Source of the DNA: Geobacter sp. AOG2 | GTDB lineage: Bacteria > Desulfobacterota > Desulfuromonadia > Geobacterales > Pseudopelobacteraceae | Direction of reading: 5' to 3' | DNA: 64,000 bases | NCBI RefSeq assembly: GCF_019972295.1 | Contig: NZ_BLJA01000001.1 | Coordinates: 218,049-282,048, forward strand | Shown: piece after piece, positions 18,046-25,888 of the stretch | Numbering within the stretch: the stretch's first letter is position 1 | How the letters are laid out: each line of letters opens with the position of its first letter | Made by a program: the position numbers and the translations under genes | Notes under the pieces: generated by a model | Database searches by the model: none | Told to the model about the DNA's origin: nothing | Seen by the model: the letters and a program-made list of their open reading frames with translations, nothing else

Positions 18046-19978
18046 CTCAGACCCCTCCAGGCTTGGAACCGTTGAGGACGTTAACGGTTCGAGCATTAGC
18101 GTAAAGCTCTCTGAAAATACACCAGGCGGTTTATTGTTTGTCAATGGGGAGGCGTATAGGGTTGGCCAAGTTGGAGGATTCATTCGTATTCCGTCGGGCT
18201 ATGTCGATCTGTATGGCTTGATCTCGGAGGTTGGTGCGGGCGCAGCCCCCGGACCACCGGAACTTGCGCCTCAGCTTGGAAATAGGTGGTTTCGAGTAGA
18301 ACTTATTGGGGAAGGTCGGAGAGGTTCGAGATTTGAGCGAGGCATATCGCAATACCCTTCAATCGGTGATCCAGTCCATGTGATGACAGAGTCGGACCTA
18401 AAAACCATATATGCGCCAGGTGACGAGGAAGGGTATATCGCGGTTGGGAGAGTGGCGAGTGCAGAGTCCATCCGTGCATATCTTAACTTGAACCGGCTTG
18501 TCAGTCGTCACTCTGCTGTGGTAGGAAGCACCGGTTCAGGGAAATCCACAGCCGTTGCAAGTTTATTGGCTGCTATTTCGGATTCCGGCAACCTGCCTGG
18601 TGCGCGCGTCGTTTTGCTTGACCTACACGGGGAGTATGCAAAGGCACTCGGTGAAAATGCGACGGTCTTCCGACTCAACCCTCGAAAGGGCACGGAGGAA
18701 CAGAAACTGTGTATTCCGTTTTGGGCACTGGCCTTTGATGAATTAGTGCCCATATGTTTAGGCGGTGTTGACGACAAACAGCGCTCTGTGATAGCGGACC
18801 TAATGGTGGCTCTCAAACAGGACGCGATTGCCGCTGCTGTCGCTACAGGCAAATCGATGGAGATATCTACCGAAGAAGTTACCGTTGATACACCGGTACC
18901 GTTCAGTCTAAAGCAACTCTGGTTTCGCCAGCACTACCGTGAATATCGGATGGTGACAAAAAAACAAGGTGGATCGGATGATGACGTAGTCGATGCTTTG
19001 GTTCTTCTGAGTGAAGGGGGTAAAGCGGAGCAACCGGGTGACGCAGAAAATCTTATTCAACCAAAATTTCGGACGTATAAGAGCACTGGCCCTAAGGAGC
19101 AGCACGTATCATCAGCGAATGAAGGGTCCAACCTACGCCAACAGATGACACTTCTTCACTCACGTCTTAGAGATCAGCAACTTCAGTTCCTGTTTGCGCC
19201 AGGCAACTGGACGCCCGATTCCAAAGGAGTTACGAAAGAGGATCTCGATACGTTGCTTGCATCCTGGATGTGCAACAAGCGTTCGATAACGGTCTTGGAC
19301 CTTTCTGGGATTCCCTCTTCAGTGCTGGACCATCTCATTGGTGCTGTTCTGCGCATCCTGTTTGACGCTGCATTCTGGGGACGTGCCCTACCCGTTGGAG
19401 GACGCTTGCGACCGCTGCTCGTTGTACTTGAGGAAGCTCATAGGTATCTCAGCAAGAGCAACATGGAGCATGCTGGGGTAGCACGGGGTGGGGCTGCCGC
19501 CGCAGCTCGCCGGATAGCGAAAGAGGGCCGGAAGTATGGTGTGGGCCTCATGCTAGTCAGTCAGCGGCCATCGGAGGTTGACACAACAATTCTATCTCAG
19601 TGTGGAACGACGGTAGCACTTCGGCTAACAAATGAGGCGGATCGTAGCCAAATCTCATCCATATCATCCGATAGTCTCAAAGGTTTGTTCTCGATGCTCC
19701 CAATTCTGCGAACACATGAAGCCTTAATCGTAGGCGAGGCCGTGAATATGCCAATTAGGGCTAGGATTAACCTTCCGCCTGCTGGAAGGTGGCCGGATAG
19801 CGAAGACCCATTGGTTGTCGTGCCAAAGGGGCCAGACGGAAAGCGTTTAAGGCCGGGCGGGTGGACAGAAATAGTCAAGGATGAGAACTACAAAACTCTT
19901 GTTGAGGCTTGGCGGAAACAGGATGCGCACCAGGAGGCTGCGGCACCAACAGCAAAACCAGACAAGAAAAAAATATGA
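18026..19978 (+). CDS. HerA-type hexameric ATPase/translocase
   Basis: About 650 residues. An N-terminal HAS-barrel-like region (RLGTVEDVNGSSISVKL...) is followed by an FtsK/HerA ATPase core: Walker A GSTGSGKST at 167-175, DLHGEY at 199-204, Walker B LLVVLEEAH at 464-472, a basic RRIAKEGRKYG at 495-505 and SQRPSEV at 512-518. HerA proteins form hexameric rings that translocate on DNA; with SIR2 partners they form a defence complex (SIR2-HerA, also called Nezha). The ATG at 18026 overlaps the SIR2 stop and follows a GGAGGGGGG tract; a longer frame back to 17846 lies within SIR2. Confidence 0.88.
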   Translation: MHTRPFSSDPSRLGTVEDVNGSSISVKLSENTPGGLLFVNGEAYRVGQVGGFIRIPSGYVDLYGLISEVGAGAAPGPPELAPQLGNRWFRVELIGEGRRGSRFERGISQYPSIGDPVHVMTESDLKTIYAPGDEEGYIAVGRVASAESIRAYLNLNRLVSRHSAVVGSTGSGKSTAVASLLAAISDSGNLPGARVVLLDLHGEYAKALGENATVFRLNPRKGTEEQKLCIPFWALAFDELVPICLGGVDDKQRSVIADLMVALKQDAIAAAVATGKSMEISTEEVTVDTPVPFSLKQLWFRQHYREYRMVTKKQGGSDDDVVDALVLLSEGGKAEQPGDAENLIQPKFRTYKSTGPKEQHVSSANEGSNLRQQMTLLHSRLRDQQLQFLFAPGNWTPDSKGVTKEDLDTLLASWMCNKRSITVLDLSGIPSSVLDHLIGAVLRILFDAAFWGRALPVGGRLRPLLVVLEEAHRYLSKSNMEHAGVARGGAAAAARRIAKEGRKYGVGLMLVSQRPSEVDTTILSQCGTTVALRLTNEADRSQISSISSDSLKGLFSMLPILRTHEALIVGEAVNMPIRARINLPPAGRWPDSEDPLVVVPKGPDGKRLRPGGWTEIVKDENYKTLVEAWRKQDAHQEAAAPTAKPDKKKI

Positions 19979-19993
19979 GAGGAGGGAGGAAAA

Positions 19994-20203
19994 ATGGAAC
20001 GAATACCTGTTACCTCAAGCAATATTCGAGCAATCGGATATGACCCGGACAGCCAGACTCTCGAAATTGAATTCAACCATGGTTCTGTGTACCAGTACAC
20101 GGGAGTTCCAGAGCATGAGTATGAGAGTATGATGAATGCGGATTCAAAGGGCCAATACCTTAACGCCAATATCAAGGGCCGATACCCATTTATCAAACTA
20201 TAA
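19994..20203 (+). CDS. KTSC-domain small protein
   Basis: A 69-residue protein made almost entirely of a KTSC domain: SSNIRAIGYDPDSQTLEIEF, GSVYQYTGVPEHEYESM, and a tail with NANIKGRYPF. The domain is named after the C-terminal region of some lysyl-tRNA synthetases and is suspected to bind nucleic acid; its function is not established. A purine-rich GAGGGAGGAAAA precedes the ATG. It sits 15 bases after HerA and 51 before the Mre11-like gene, in the same direction, so it appears to be an integral part of this operon. Confidence 0.85.
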   Translation: MERIPVTSSNIRAIGYDPDSQTLEIEFNHGSVYQYTGVPEHEYESMMNADSKGQYLNANIKGRYPFIKL

Positions 20204-20254
20204 GTTCGAAATTCAAAACGGTGTCAAACAATTACTTAATGCAAAGACATAAAT

Positions 20255-21502
20255 ATGCAAATTTCCTTCCTCCACACCGCCGACATCCACCTCGGCAAAA
20301 CATACCGCACTTCTGCTAACGAGTCCGAACGCTACGAAGACTTCTTTTGCATGCTCGGGAGTATTGTGGCCGATGCCATCGCCAGACAGGTGGATTTCGT
20401 CCTGATCGCCGGCGATTTGTTCCATACCGGTCAGATTCTCCCACGCACCTTTGCCCGCACCATCGAAACCCTGCAACCACTCAAGGATGCCGGTATCCCC
20501 TGTATTGCTGTGGAAGGCAACCATGATTGGATTCACCGCCGCGACAGCATTTCATGGATGGAGGCGCTCTCACAGATGGGTTACATCTGCCTGCTGCGGC
20601 CGTCGCGCACGGAGAGCGGCGGCTATTGTTTCGAGCCGTTTGATCCCGAGACCGGCATGGGCGGCCATATCGGGATCAAGGGGCTGAATATTTACGGCCT
20701 GGGGTATATCGGCACCCAGGCGGGCAACCACGTGGCCCGTATCTGCGAAGCGGTAACGACCGAGAACAATCTGCTGCTGTTCCATGTGGGCGTCTGGACC
20801 TACTCGCCGGTGGAGATCGGTAACATGCAGCCGGACGAAGCGCTGCCCCTTGCGGACAAATTCGCCTATGTGGCACTGGGTCATGGGCATAAATCCTATG
20901 TCATCGCCACACTCGACGGTCGCAACTACGCTTACAATCCCGGCGCGCCGGAGCGAGTCAACTTCGGTGAGGAAAAACATGACAAGGGCTATTTCCTGGT
21001 TACTGTGGAGGAGGGGGCGTTCAGCCACGAATTCCGCAAAACTTCACCTCGCCCAATGCTGGTGGCAACCATCAGCTTGGACGGAGCAGAAAATGCCGGA
21101 CAGGCCCTGGAGAGCTTTCGCATCCAGATAGCGGAAAAACTGATCGATGGAGACGGTCGCCAACCATTGCTGGAGATCAGGCTTGCCGGCCGGGTTGCTT
21201 TCCATCCTTTCGAGCTGGGCCGCGAACGCTTGCGATTGGTTCTGGATGAAATCTGCAACCCACTGCACGTGGAGATAAAGAACCATCTCTCGCTGGTCAC
21301 TCGCAGCGGAAATGGCGAAGAGGTCAAAAAGAGTTTAGCCGAGATCGAAAAGGATGTGCTTGGGGAGTTGATCAGCGCCAACAGTGCTTATAAGGAGCGG
21401 AAGGCTGAACTGGTCAGCCTGGCCCTGGCCATCCGTGATCACGTATTGAAGGGGGACGTGGAAGGAGATGAACTGCTGAGCCTCCTTTCGCGTGAGCCAT
21501 AG
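20255..21502 (+). CDS. Mre11/SbcD-like DNA exonuclease
   Basis: A 415-residue calcineurin-like phosphoesterase of the Mre11/SbcD group. Metal-ligand motifs: ADIHLG (residues 9-14), AGDLFH (52-57), EGNHD (87-91), LLFHVGV (174-180) and GHGHKS (209-214). A C-terminal region of about 200 residues would bind the Rad50 partner. Mre11-Rad50 complexes cut and resect DNA ends and hairpins. The gene is followed after two bases by the Rad50-like gene. The pair is distinct in context from a housekeeping sbcDC, lying in a defence operon inside a transposon. Confidence 0.88.
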   Translation: MQISFLHTADIHLGKTYRTSANESERYEDFFCMLGSIVADAIARQVDFVLIAGDLFHTGQILPRTFARTIETLQPLKDAGIPCIAVEGNHDWIHRRDSISWMEALSQMGYICLLRPSRTESGGYCFEPFDPETGMGGHIGIKGLNIYGLGYIGTQAGNHVARICEAVTTENNLLLFHVGVWTYSPVEIGNMQPDEALPLADKFAYVALGHGHKSYVIATLDGRNYAYNPGAPERVNFGEEKHDKGYFLVTVEEGAFSHEFRKTSPRPMLVATISLDGAENAGQALESFRIQIAEKLIDGDGRQPLLEIRLAGRVAFHPFELGRERLRLVLDEICNPLHVEIKNHLSLVTRSGNGEEVKKSLAEIEKDVLGELISANSAYKERKAELVSLALAIRDHVLKGDVEGDELLSLLSREP

Positions 21503-21504
21503 TC

Positions 21505-23940
21505 ATGCAGATTCTTTCCATACATCTCAAAAACATCAAGTCACACCGTGACACTGAACTGTCTTTCACCTCCGGGATCAATGTGTTGTCTGGTCCCAAC
21601 GGGGTTGGCAAGAGCACAATCTTCGAGGCCATCGGCTATGCCCTGTTTGGGGTGGACGCTAAAGATTTTGTCTCCAACGTTGACCGTTTCCTCACTATCG
21701 GCGCCAAGAAGGGCGAGATCAATGTTGTCTTCCGAACGGATGACGATGAGGCCTGGCGGGTGAGCCGCACTGTTGGGACAGGGGCTAAGTGGCTACTGGC
21801 CAGAGAGGTCTGCGGCAGCTTCGAGGTGGAAGACCACGCACGCGTCGAAGAGACCGAGGCGCGTATTGCCGGGTTGCTCGGTCTGGATAACGGCCGCTCC
21901 CTGGCGGATCAGTTCAAACTGGTGATTGGCCCATTCCAGAACGACTTTCTTGGTCCCTTTGTCATCAAGCAGCCTACCAAGAGGCAGGAGGCTTTTGACG
22001 AAATCCTTGGCATCGATGCCTGGCGTAAGACCTACAGAGGGACCAGCGGCTTGCTTTCGGCTGTTCAGGAGCGGATCAATATTCTTGCCGCTGAAGTAGC
22101 CTCGAAACAGGAACAGCTTGCCATGCTGCCCGAGAAAGAAGCCGAGTTCAAAACAATCACCGGTGAAATCGCCGTCAAGGAACAAAACTTGAAAGACAGG
22201 GACGCCGGCCTCAAGGAGCTTGAAAAACAACTCCTTGACCTGGACAACCGGGAGAAGGCCATCATCGCCCTCTCCAGCGAGATACAAATTCTTGAAAACC
22301 GCATCAAGGACGGCGAAGGGAAGATTGCTGATCAAAAGTTTCGGATTGTGGAATCAGAAAAGGCCCAAAAGATTCTTGATGAATCCAAGGCTGGAAAAGA
22401 AGTCTTCGAAAAGGCTGAGGCTCTCCTGATAGAACTGCACCGAAGAGTTCAGGAGCGCAGAGTCATTGAGTTGGAGGTCTCCAACCTGGAAAAAGAGGCT
22501 CTTCGCCTGACCCAGATGCTTGGGCACGAACGCACCGAGATCGGGAAAACCAGCAAGCAATTGGCCGAGGAGCAGACCAAGCTAGATCAGGCACGCCAGG
22601 AATTGCAGATAGATGCTAAATTCACTGACCTAGCTAGCAAACTTCCCGGATTGCGGCAGGAAGCCGAACGTCTGAGTGCACAACGCTCCTTATTGGAAGG
22701 ACGACGCGAAAGCCTGCTGGAGGGCAAAGACAAGCTGGCCGAAGGTGTATGTCCATTTTTCCAGGAGGAGTGCCGAAACATCGCCGGCACCGCACCCCGC
22801 GACGTTTTCACCAGCCGTATCAGTGACCTGGACCGCCAGATGAAGGGATTAGAGGACCAGATTGAAGATCAGTCACGTCGAATCAAGGAGGCTGAGGCAG
22901 CCGAAAAAGAACTGGCCGTTGGCATGATCCGACTCCAGGAACTCGACAAACAGGTCCTTGCCCTTGATGAGCGACGCAGAAAGAACCAGGAACGATCTGA
23001 CGGCATGGAACGGCTGATAACCCAGCAAGCTGGCGCGACAAAGCTGGCAGACACCCGCAGGGGTGCGCTGCAAGCCTTTGCTGGACTGGACCAGGAGATA
23101 GAGCGGGCCGAGAACGAACGTTCACAGCATCAAGCATCCAGGGATGCCTTCAATGCTAACCAGAAGGATGCCCTCGAACTTGCCAACCGTACACAGAAAC
23201 TGAAGGATATGGAGAAGTTGCTGGGAGAGCTCAAGGAACAGCTTAAAGTTAAACAGGCCAGCCTCTCCCAGCAGAAGGAATCCTATCAGCCAGATGGGCA
23301 CCGGGAGGCCCGTCAGGAAAAGGAACGCCTTGTTGCTGAAACAGCAACGTTACGTCAGCAGATCATTGACATGGCTAGGAATGTCAAGCGACTGGAAGCG
23401 GAGATAGTCCAACTCATTCGGCTGAAAGAAAACATCGAGGCCAAACAGGCCGAGATCAAAGGTTTCGTGGAGAAGGAAAAACTGGTCAAGTTCCTACGCA
23501 ACCAGGTCTTCAAAAATGTCTCTGCCCAACTCTCGGAGCGCTTCCGGGAAGAGATCAGCCTTCATGCCGACCGCATCTACCGCACCATTGCTGATTCGGA
23601 TGAGGAGTTGTACTGGGGCGAAAACTACCAAATTACCCTGCGGGACATGCAGGATGAGGTTGTCCGGGAGCGGAGCGATGATCAATTGTCAGGAGGGCAG
23701 ATGATGAGTGCGGTTGTGGCATTACGCTTGGCCCTGCTTCAGACCATCGGCGCCCGGATTGCCTTCTTTGACGAACCGACCTCCAACCTTGACGCCGTCC
23801 GTCGCGAGAACCTTGCCCACGCCTTCCGCGCCATCGACGTGGGGCGCGAAGAGTTGACCGAACATTGGTACGATCAGCTCTTTCTGGTCAGCCACGACAT
23901 TGCCTTCACGGAGATTACAGACAAAATCATTGAGTTGTAA
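21505..23940 (+). CDS. Rad50/SbcC-like SMC-type ATPase
   Basis: An 811-residue Rad50-type ATPase. It has an N-terminal half-domain with Walker A GPNGVGKST at 30-38, long coiled coils on both sides of a hook near residues 416-423, and a C-terminal half with signature LSGGQ and Walker B IAFFDEPTSNLD. The hook reads CPFFQEEC, with six residues between cysteines rather than the usual CxxC. The protein is shorter than typical SbcC (>1000 residues), mainly in the coiled coils. It would gate the Mre11-like nuclease by ATP binding. It closes the SIR2-HerA-KTSC-Mre11-Rad50 operon. Confidence 0.88.
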   Translation: MQILSIHLKNIKSHRDTELSFTSGINVLSGPNGVGKSTIFEAIGYALFGVDAKDFVSNVDRFLTIGAKKGEINVVFRTDDDEAWRVSRTVGTGAKWLLAREVCGSFEVEDHARVEETEARIAGLLGLDNGRSLADQFKLVIGPFQNDFLGPFVIKQPTKRQEAFDEILGIDAWRKTYRGTSGLLSAVQERINILAAEVASKQEQLAMLPEKEAEFKTITGEIAVKEQNLKDRDAGLKELEKQLLDLDNREKAIIALSSEIQILENRIKDGEGKIADQKFRIVESEKAQKILDESKAGKEVFEKAEALLIELHRRVQERRVIELEVSNLEKEALRLTQMLGHERTEIGKTSKQLAEEQTKLDQARQELQIDAKFTDLASKLPGLRQEAERLSAQRSLLEGRRESLLEGKDKLAEGVCPFFQEECRNIAGTAPRDVFTSRISDLDRQMKGLEDQIEDQSRRIKEAEAAEKELAVGMIRLQELDKQVLALDERRRKNQERSDGMERLITQQAGATKLADTRRGALQAFAGLDQEIERAENERSQHQASRDAFNANQKDALELANRTQKLKDMEKLLGELKEQLKVKQASLSQQKESYQPDGHREARQEKERLVAETATLRQQIIDMARNVKRLEAEIVQLIRLKENIEAKQAEIKGFVEKEKLVKFLRNQVFKNVSAQLSERFREEISLHADRIYRTIADSDEELYWGENYQITLRDMQDEVVRERSDDQLSGGQMMSAVVALRLALLQTIGARIAFFDEPTSNLDAVRRENLAHAFRAIDVGREELTEHWYDQLFLVSHDIAFTEITDKIIEL

Positions 23941-24330
23941 CACGGGGATGCATTATAAATGCTAAGCTAGCATATAAAAAGATCCCTAAATATAGGGTTA
24001 TTAGGCTGCTTGGTAATGTCCCGATAGATGTATCTTAGCGAGGTTAACGCAATAGATGTTTTCGAGATTCAGTAGCGAAACCACTACAACGTGGCGTAAG
24101 GGAAGCATCTAAAGGAAGTTTTCATAATAGCCAATCGCTCGACTTGAGTCGTTTAACATAATCCGGCATGTAGAATTGTAATTTTACATAACGATTCAAG
24201 TGATTACTTTTAACTAAGAGGATGTCGTTGAACATCTCATTGATCTATTGTTTCCAGCCCTCGAAGTAGGTTTTTCTTAGGTCACCAAATATGTGGGTGA
24301 TCAGGGTGTCTGAAAGGAGAGTATTTTTAT
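23941..24330. other. gap between defence and catabolic cargo
   Basis: No gene supported on either strand. Short inverted repeats occur (GCTAAGCTAGC near 23963; GTCACC/GGTGAT near 24281-24302). The base composition changes here from mixed to strongly AT-rich, so this may be the join between two separately acquired cargo blocks. Confidence 0.4.
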
Positions 24331-24774
24331 ATGGAAAACTATGATGATTTACTAAAGGCGATGGAACACTTTATAATAACACAAGAAATTCGTAATAAGG
24401 AAAGAATAAAGATAAAAAACAAGAAGGGAAGTCCTGTAGATCCTCGTTTGTGGAATATTACTCAACTCCACACTATTGCAATTATAAAAAAGAAAAATAA
24501 AGTTAATAATGCATTGCTGACAAACAGTCTTAATATATCAAGAGCAGCTGTAACTAAAATAATTAAAAAACTATTATCTGAAAAAATTATTGATGAGATA
24601 ATGTTAGCTGATAATAAAAAAGAAAAATATTATACTTTGACTGAAAGTGGTGCTGAACTAGCATTAGCACACGAACAAGTGCACGGTCAAATTGTAAAAA
24701 AATATATCAACGTATTTAAAAAGTTTAGTGGTGAAGAACTTAAATCGATAACTCGTTTTTTAAATGAAATATAA
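24331..24774 (+). CDS. MarR-family transcriptional regulator
   Basis: A 147-residue winged-helix protein. The helix-turn-helix region is LTNSLNISRAAVTKIIKKLLSEKIID, followed by a wing (LADNKKEKYYTLTESG) and C-terminal dimerisation helices. MarR proteins typically sense small aromatic ligands and repress nearby catabolic or efflux genes. It is very AT- and Lys-rich, like the rest of this segment. An AAAGGAGAG lies upstream of the ATG. Its target may be the transhydroxylase operon or itself; the sequence does not decide. Confidence 0.85.
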   Translation: MENYDDLLKAMEHFIITQEIRNKERIKIKNKKGSPVDPRLWNITQLHTIAIIKKKNKVNNALLTNSLNISRAAVTKIIKKLLSEKIIDEIMLADNKKEKYYTLTESGAELALAHEQVHGQIVKKYINVFKKFSGEELKSITRFLNEI

Positions 24775-24837
24775 TAATAAATAATTAGTATTAATGCCGA
24801 AAATTACGCTGGAGTAAAGAATAAGTTGTATATTTTA

Positions 24838-25413
24838 CTACAACGTTATGGATTTCCAACATGAATTTATGCATATATTTATGATGTTATCATCAAGTTC
24901 AATAAAACCAAGTATATGATCTCGTGTTAATGTAATTATAGGGCCGAATGCTAAATTAATTAATACCTGTATTGGCAAATCAATTAATACATTGAATTTG
25001 ATGCCTTCAAGTAACAGTTTATTGCATATATTATTGTAATACGTATTTTCTGCCAATTGATTTCTGCGATAAGCAACACCATATGGAGAATTGTAGAACT
25101 GCTCCATATATCTGAAGTCAAGAGGATGAGTGGTAAAATAACAGAGTAAGGCTTTAGCGAGATGGAGATAGCGTTGCTTAATCGGTTTTTGGGAGGAATA
25201 GCCGTGACGTAGAAAAATTACGATTTTATCGTAAATTTCGCGAAATAGTACATTGATGAGGTCATCCTTGCTTTCAAAATAATTATAGATTGTTCCTACC
25301 GAAACATCTGCTTTGTTTGCAATGAGCGCAATTGGAGCGCCATGAAAGCCTTTTTCAGCTATTAGTTCCAATGCAACTCTTACGATCTCTTCACGTTTGA
25401 CTGATATTGTCAA
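24838..25413 (-). CDS. TetR-family transcriptional regulator
   Basis: A TetR-type repressor of about 191 residues. The N-terminal helix-turn-helix is typical: REEIVRVALELIAEKGFHGAPIALIANKADVSVGTIYNYFESKDDLINVLF; the C-terminal helical ligand domain is not diagnostic. The TTG at 25413 is preferred, with GGGGG eight bases upstream; a TTG at 25428 would add five residues. It is transcribed away from the transhydroxylase genes. The two copies of an 18-bp operator-like palindrome in front of those genes are the natural candidates for its binding sites. Confidence 0.85.
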   Translation of the reverse strand: MTISVKREEIVRVALELIAEKGFHGAPIALIANKADVSVGTIYNYFESKDDLINVLFREIYDKIVIFLRHGYSSQKPIKQRYLHLAKALLCYFTTHPLDFRYMEQFYNSPYGVAYRRNQLAENTYYNNICNKLLLEGIKFNVLIDLPIQVLINLAFGPIITLTRDHILGFIELDDNIINICINSCWKSITL

Positions 25414-25700
25414 GTTAAATACCCCCAATTGATGTAGTTATACTTTAAAACAATTTATATATTATTAATGATTGTGTAAGTTAATTTTATATTAAATTTA
25501 ATAGTATAAAAGGAATAAACATTAAATAAGGTTTATAACTAATTCACATTAACAATAATATATATGATTATACCGTCAAAATTAGTGGCAGCTTCAGAAG
25601 ACCATAATGGAACCGGCAGTTACTATCTTGCTATATCTGCTTTCATATTAAGCCGTAGCCCACTCCCTCCCATTAACAGTAAAAAATCAGCATAAATTTC

Positions 25701-25869
25701 TTGACAATTTTTTTGAATCATTTAATATTGTAAACTGGTAAACAAAAAAAGTAAAGATAAAAGCATAACCATCCAATATCCCTCATGTTTGCCCCTTGAT
25801 TTGAACCCTCGTAAAAAAACTTGACAAAACCCAAAATAGCGCATACATAAATTGTTAACCGGTTAACAA
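25701..25869 (+). promoter_or_regulatory. tandem promoters with repeated operator, upstream of the transhydroxylase operon
   Basis: Promoter 1: -35 TTGACA (25701-25706), 16-bp spacer, -10 TAATAT (25723-25728), overlapped by an operator-like TTGTAAACTGGTAAACAA (25728-25745). Promoter 2: -35 TTGACA (25821-25826), 17-bp spacer, -10 TACATA (25844-25849), followed by the perfect palindrome TTGTTAACCGGTTAACAA (25852-25869). The operators lie at nearly the same place relative to each -10 box, where bound protein would block initiation. The remainder of the gap 25414-25888 is AT-rich and holds no gene. Confidence 0.75.
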
Positions 25870-25888
25870 AAATGAACGGGGGGAATTT

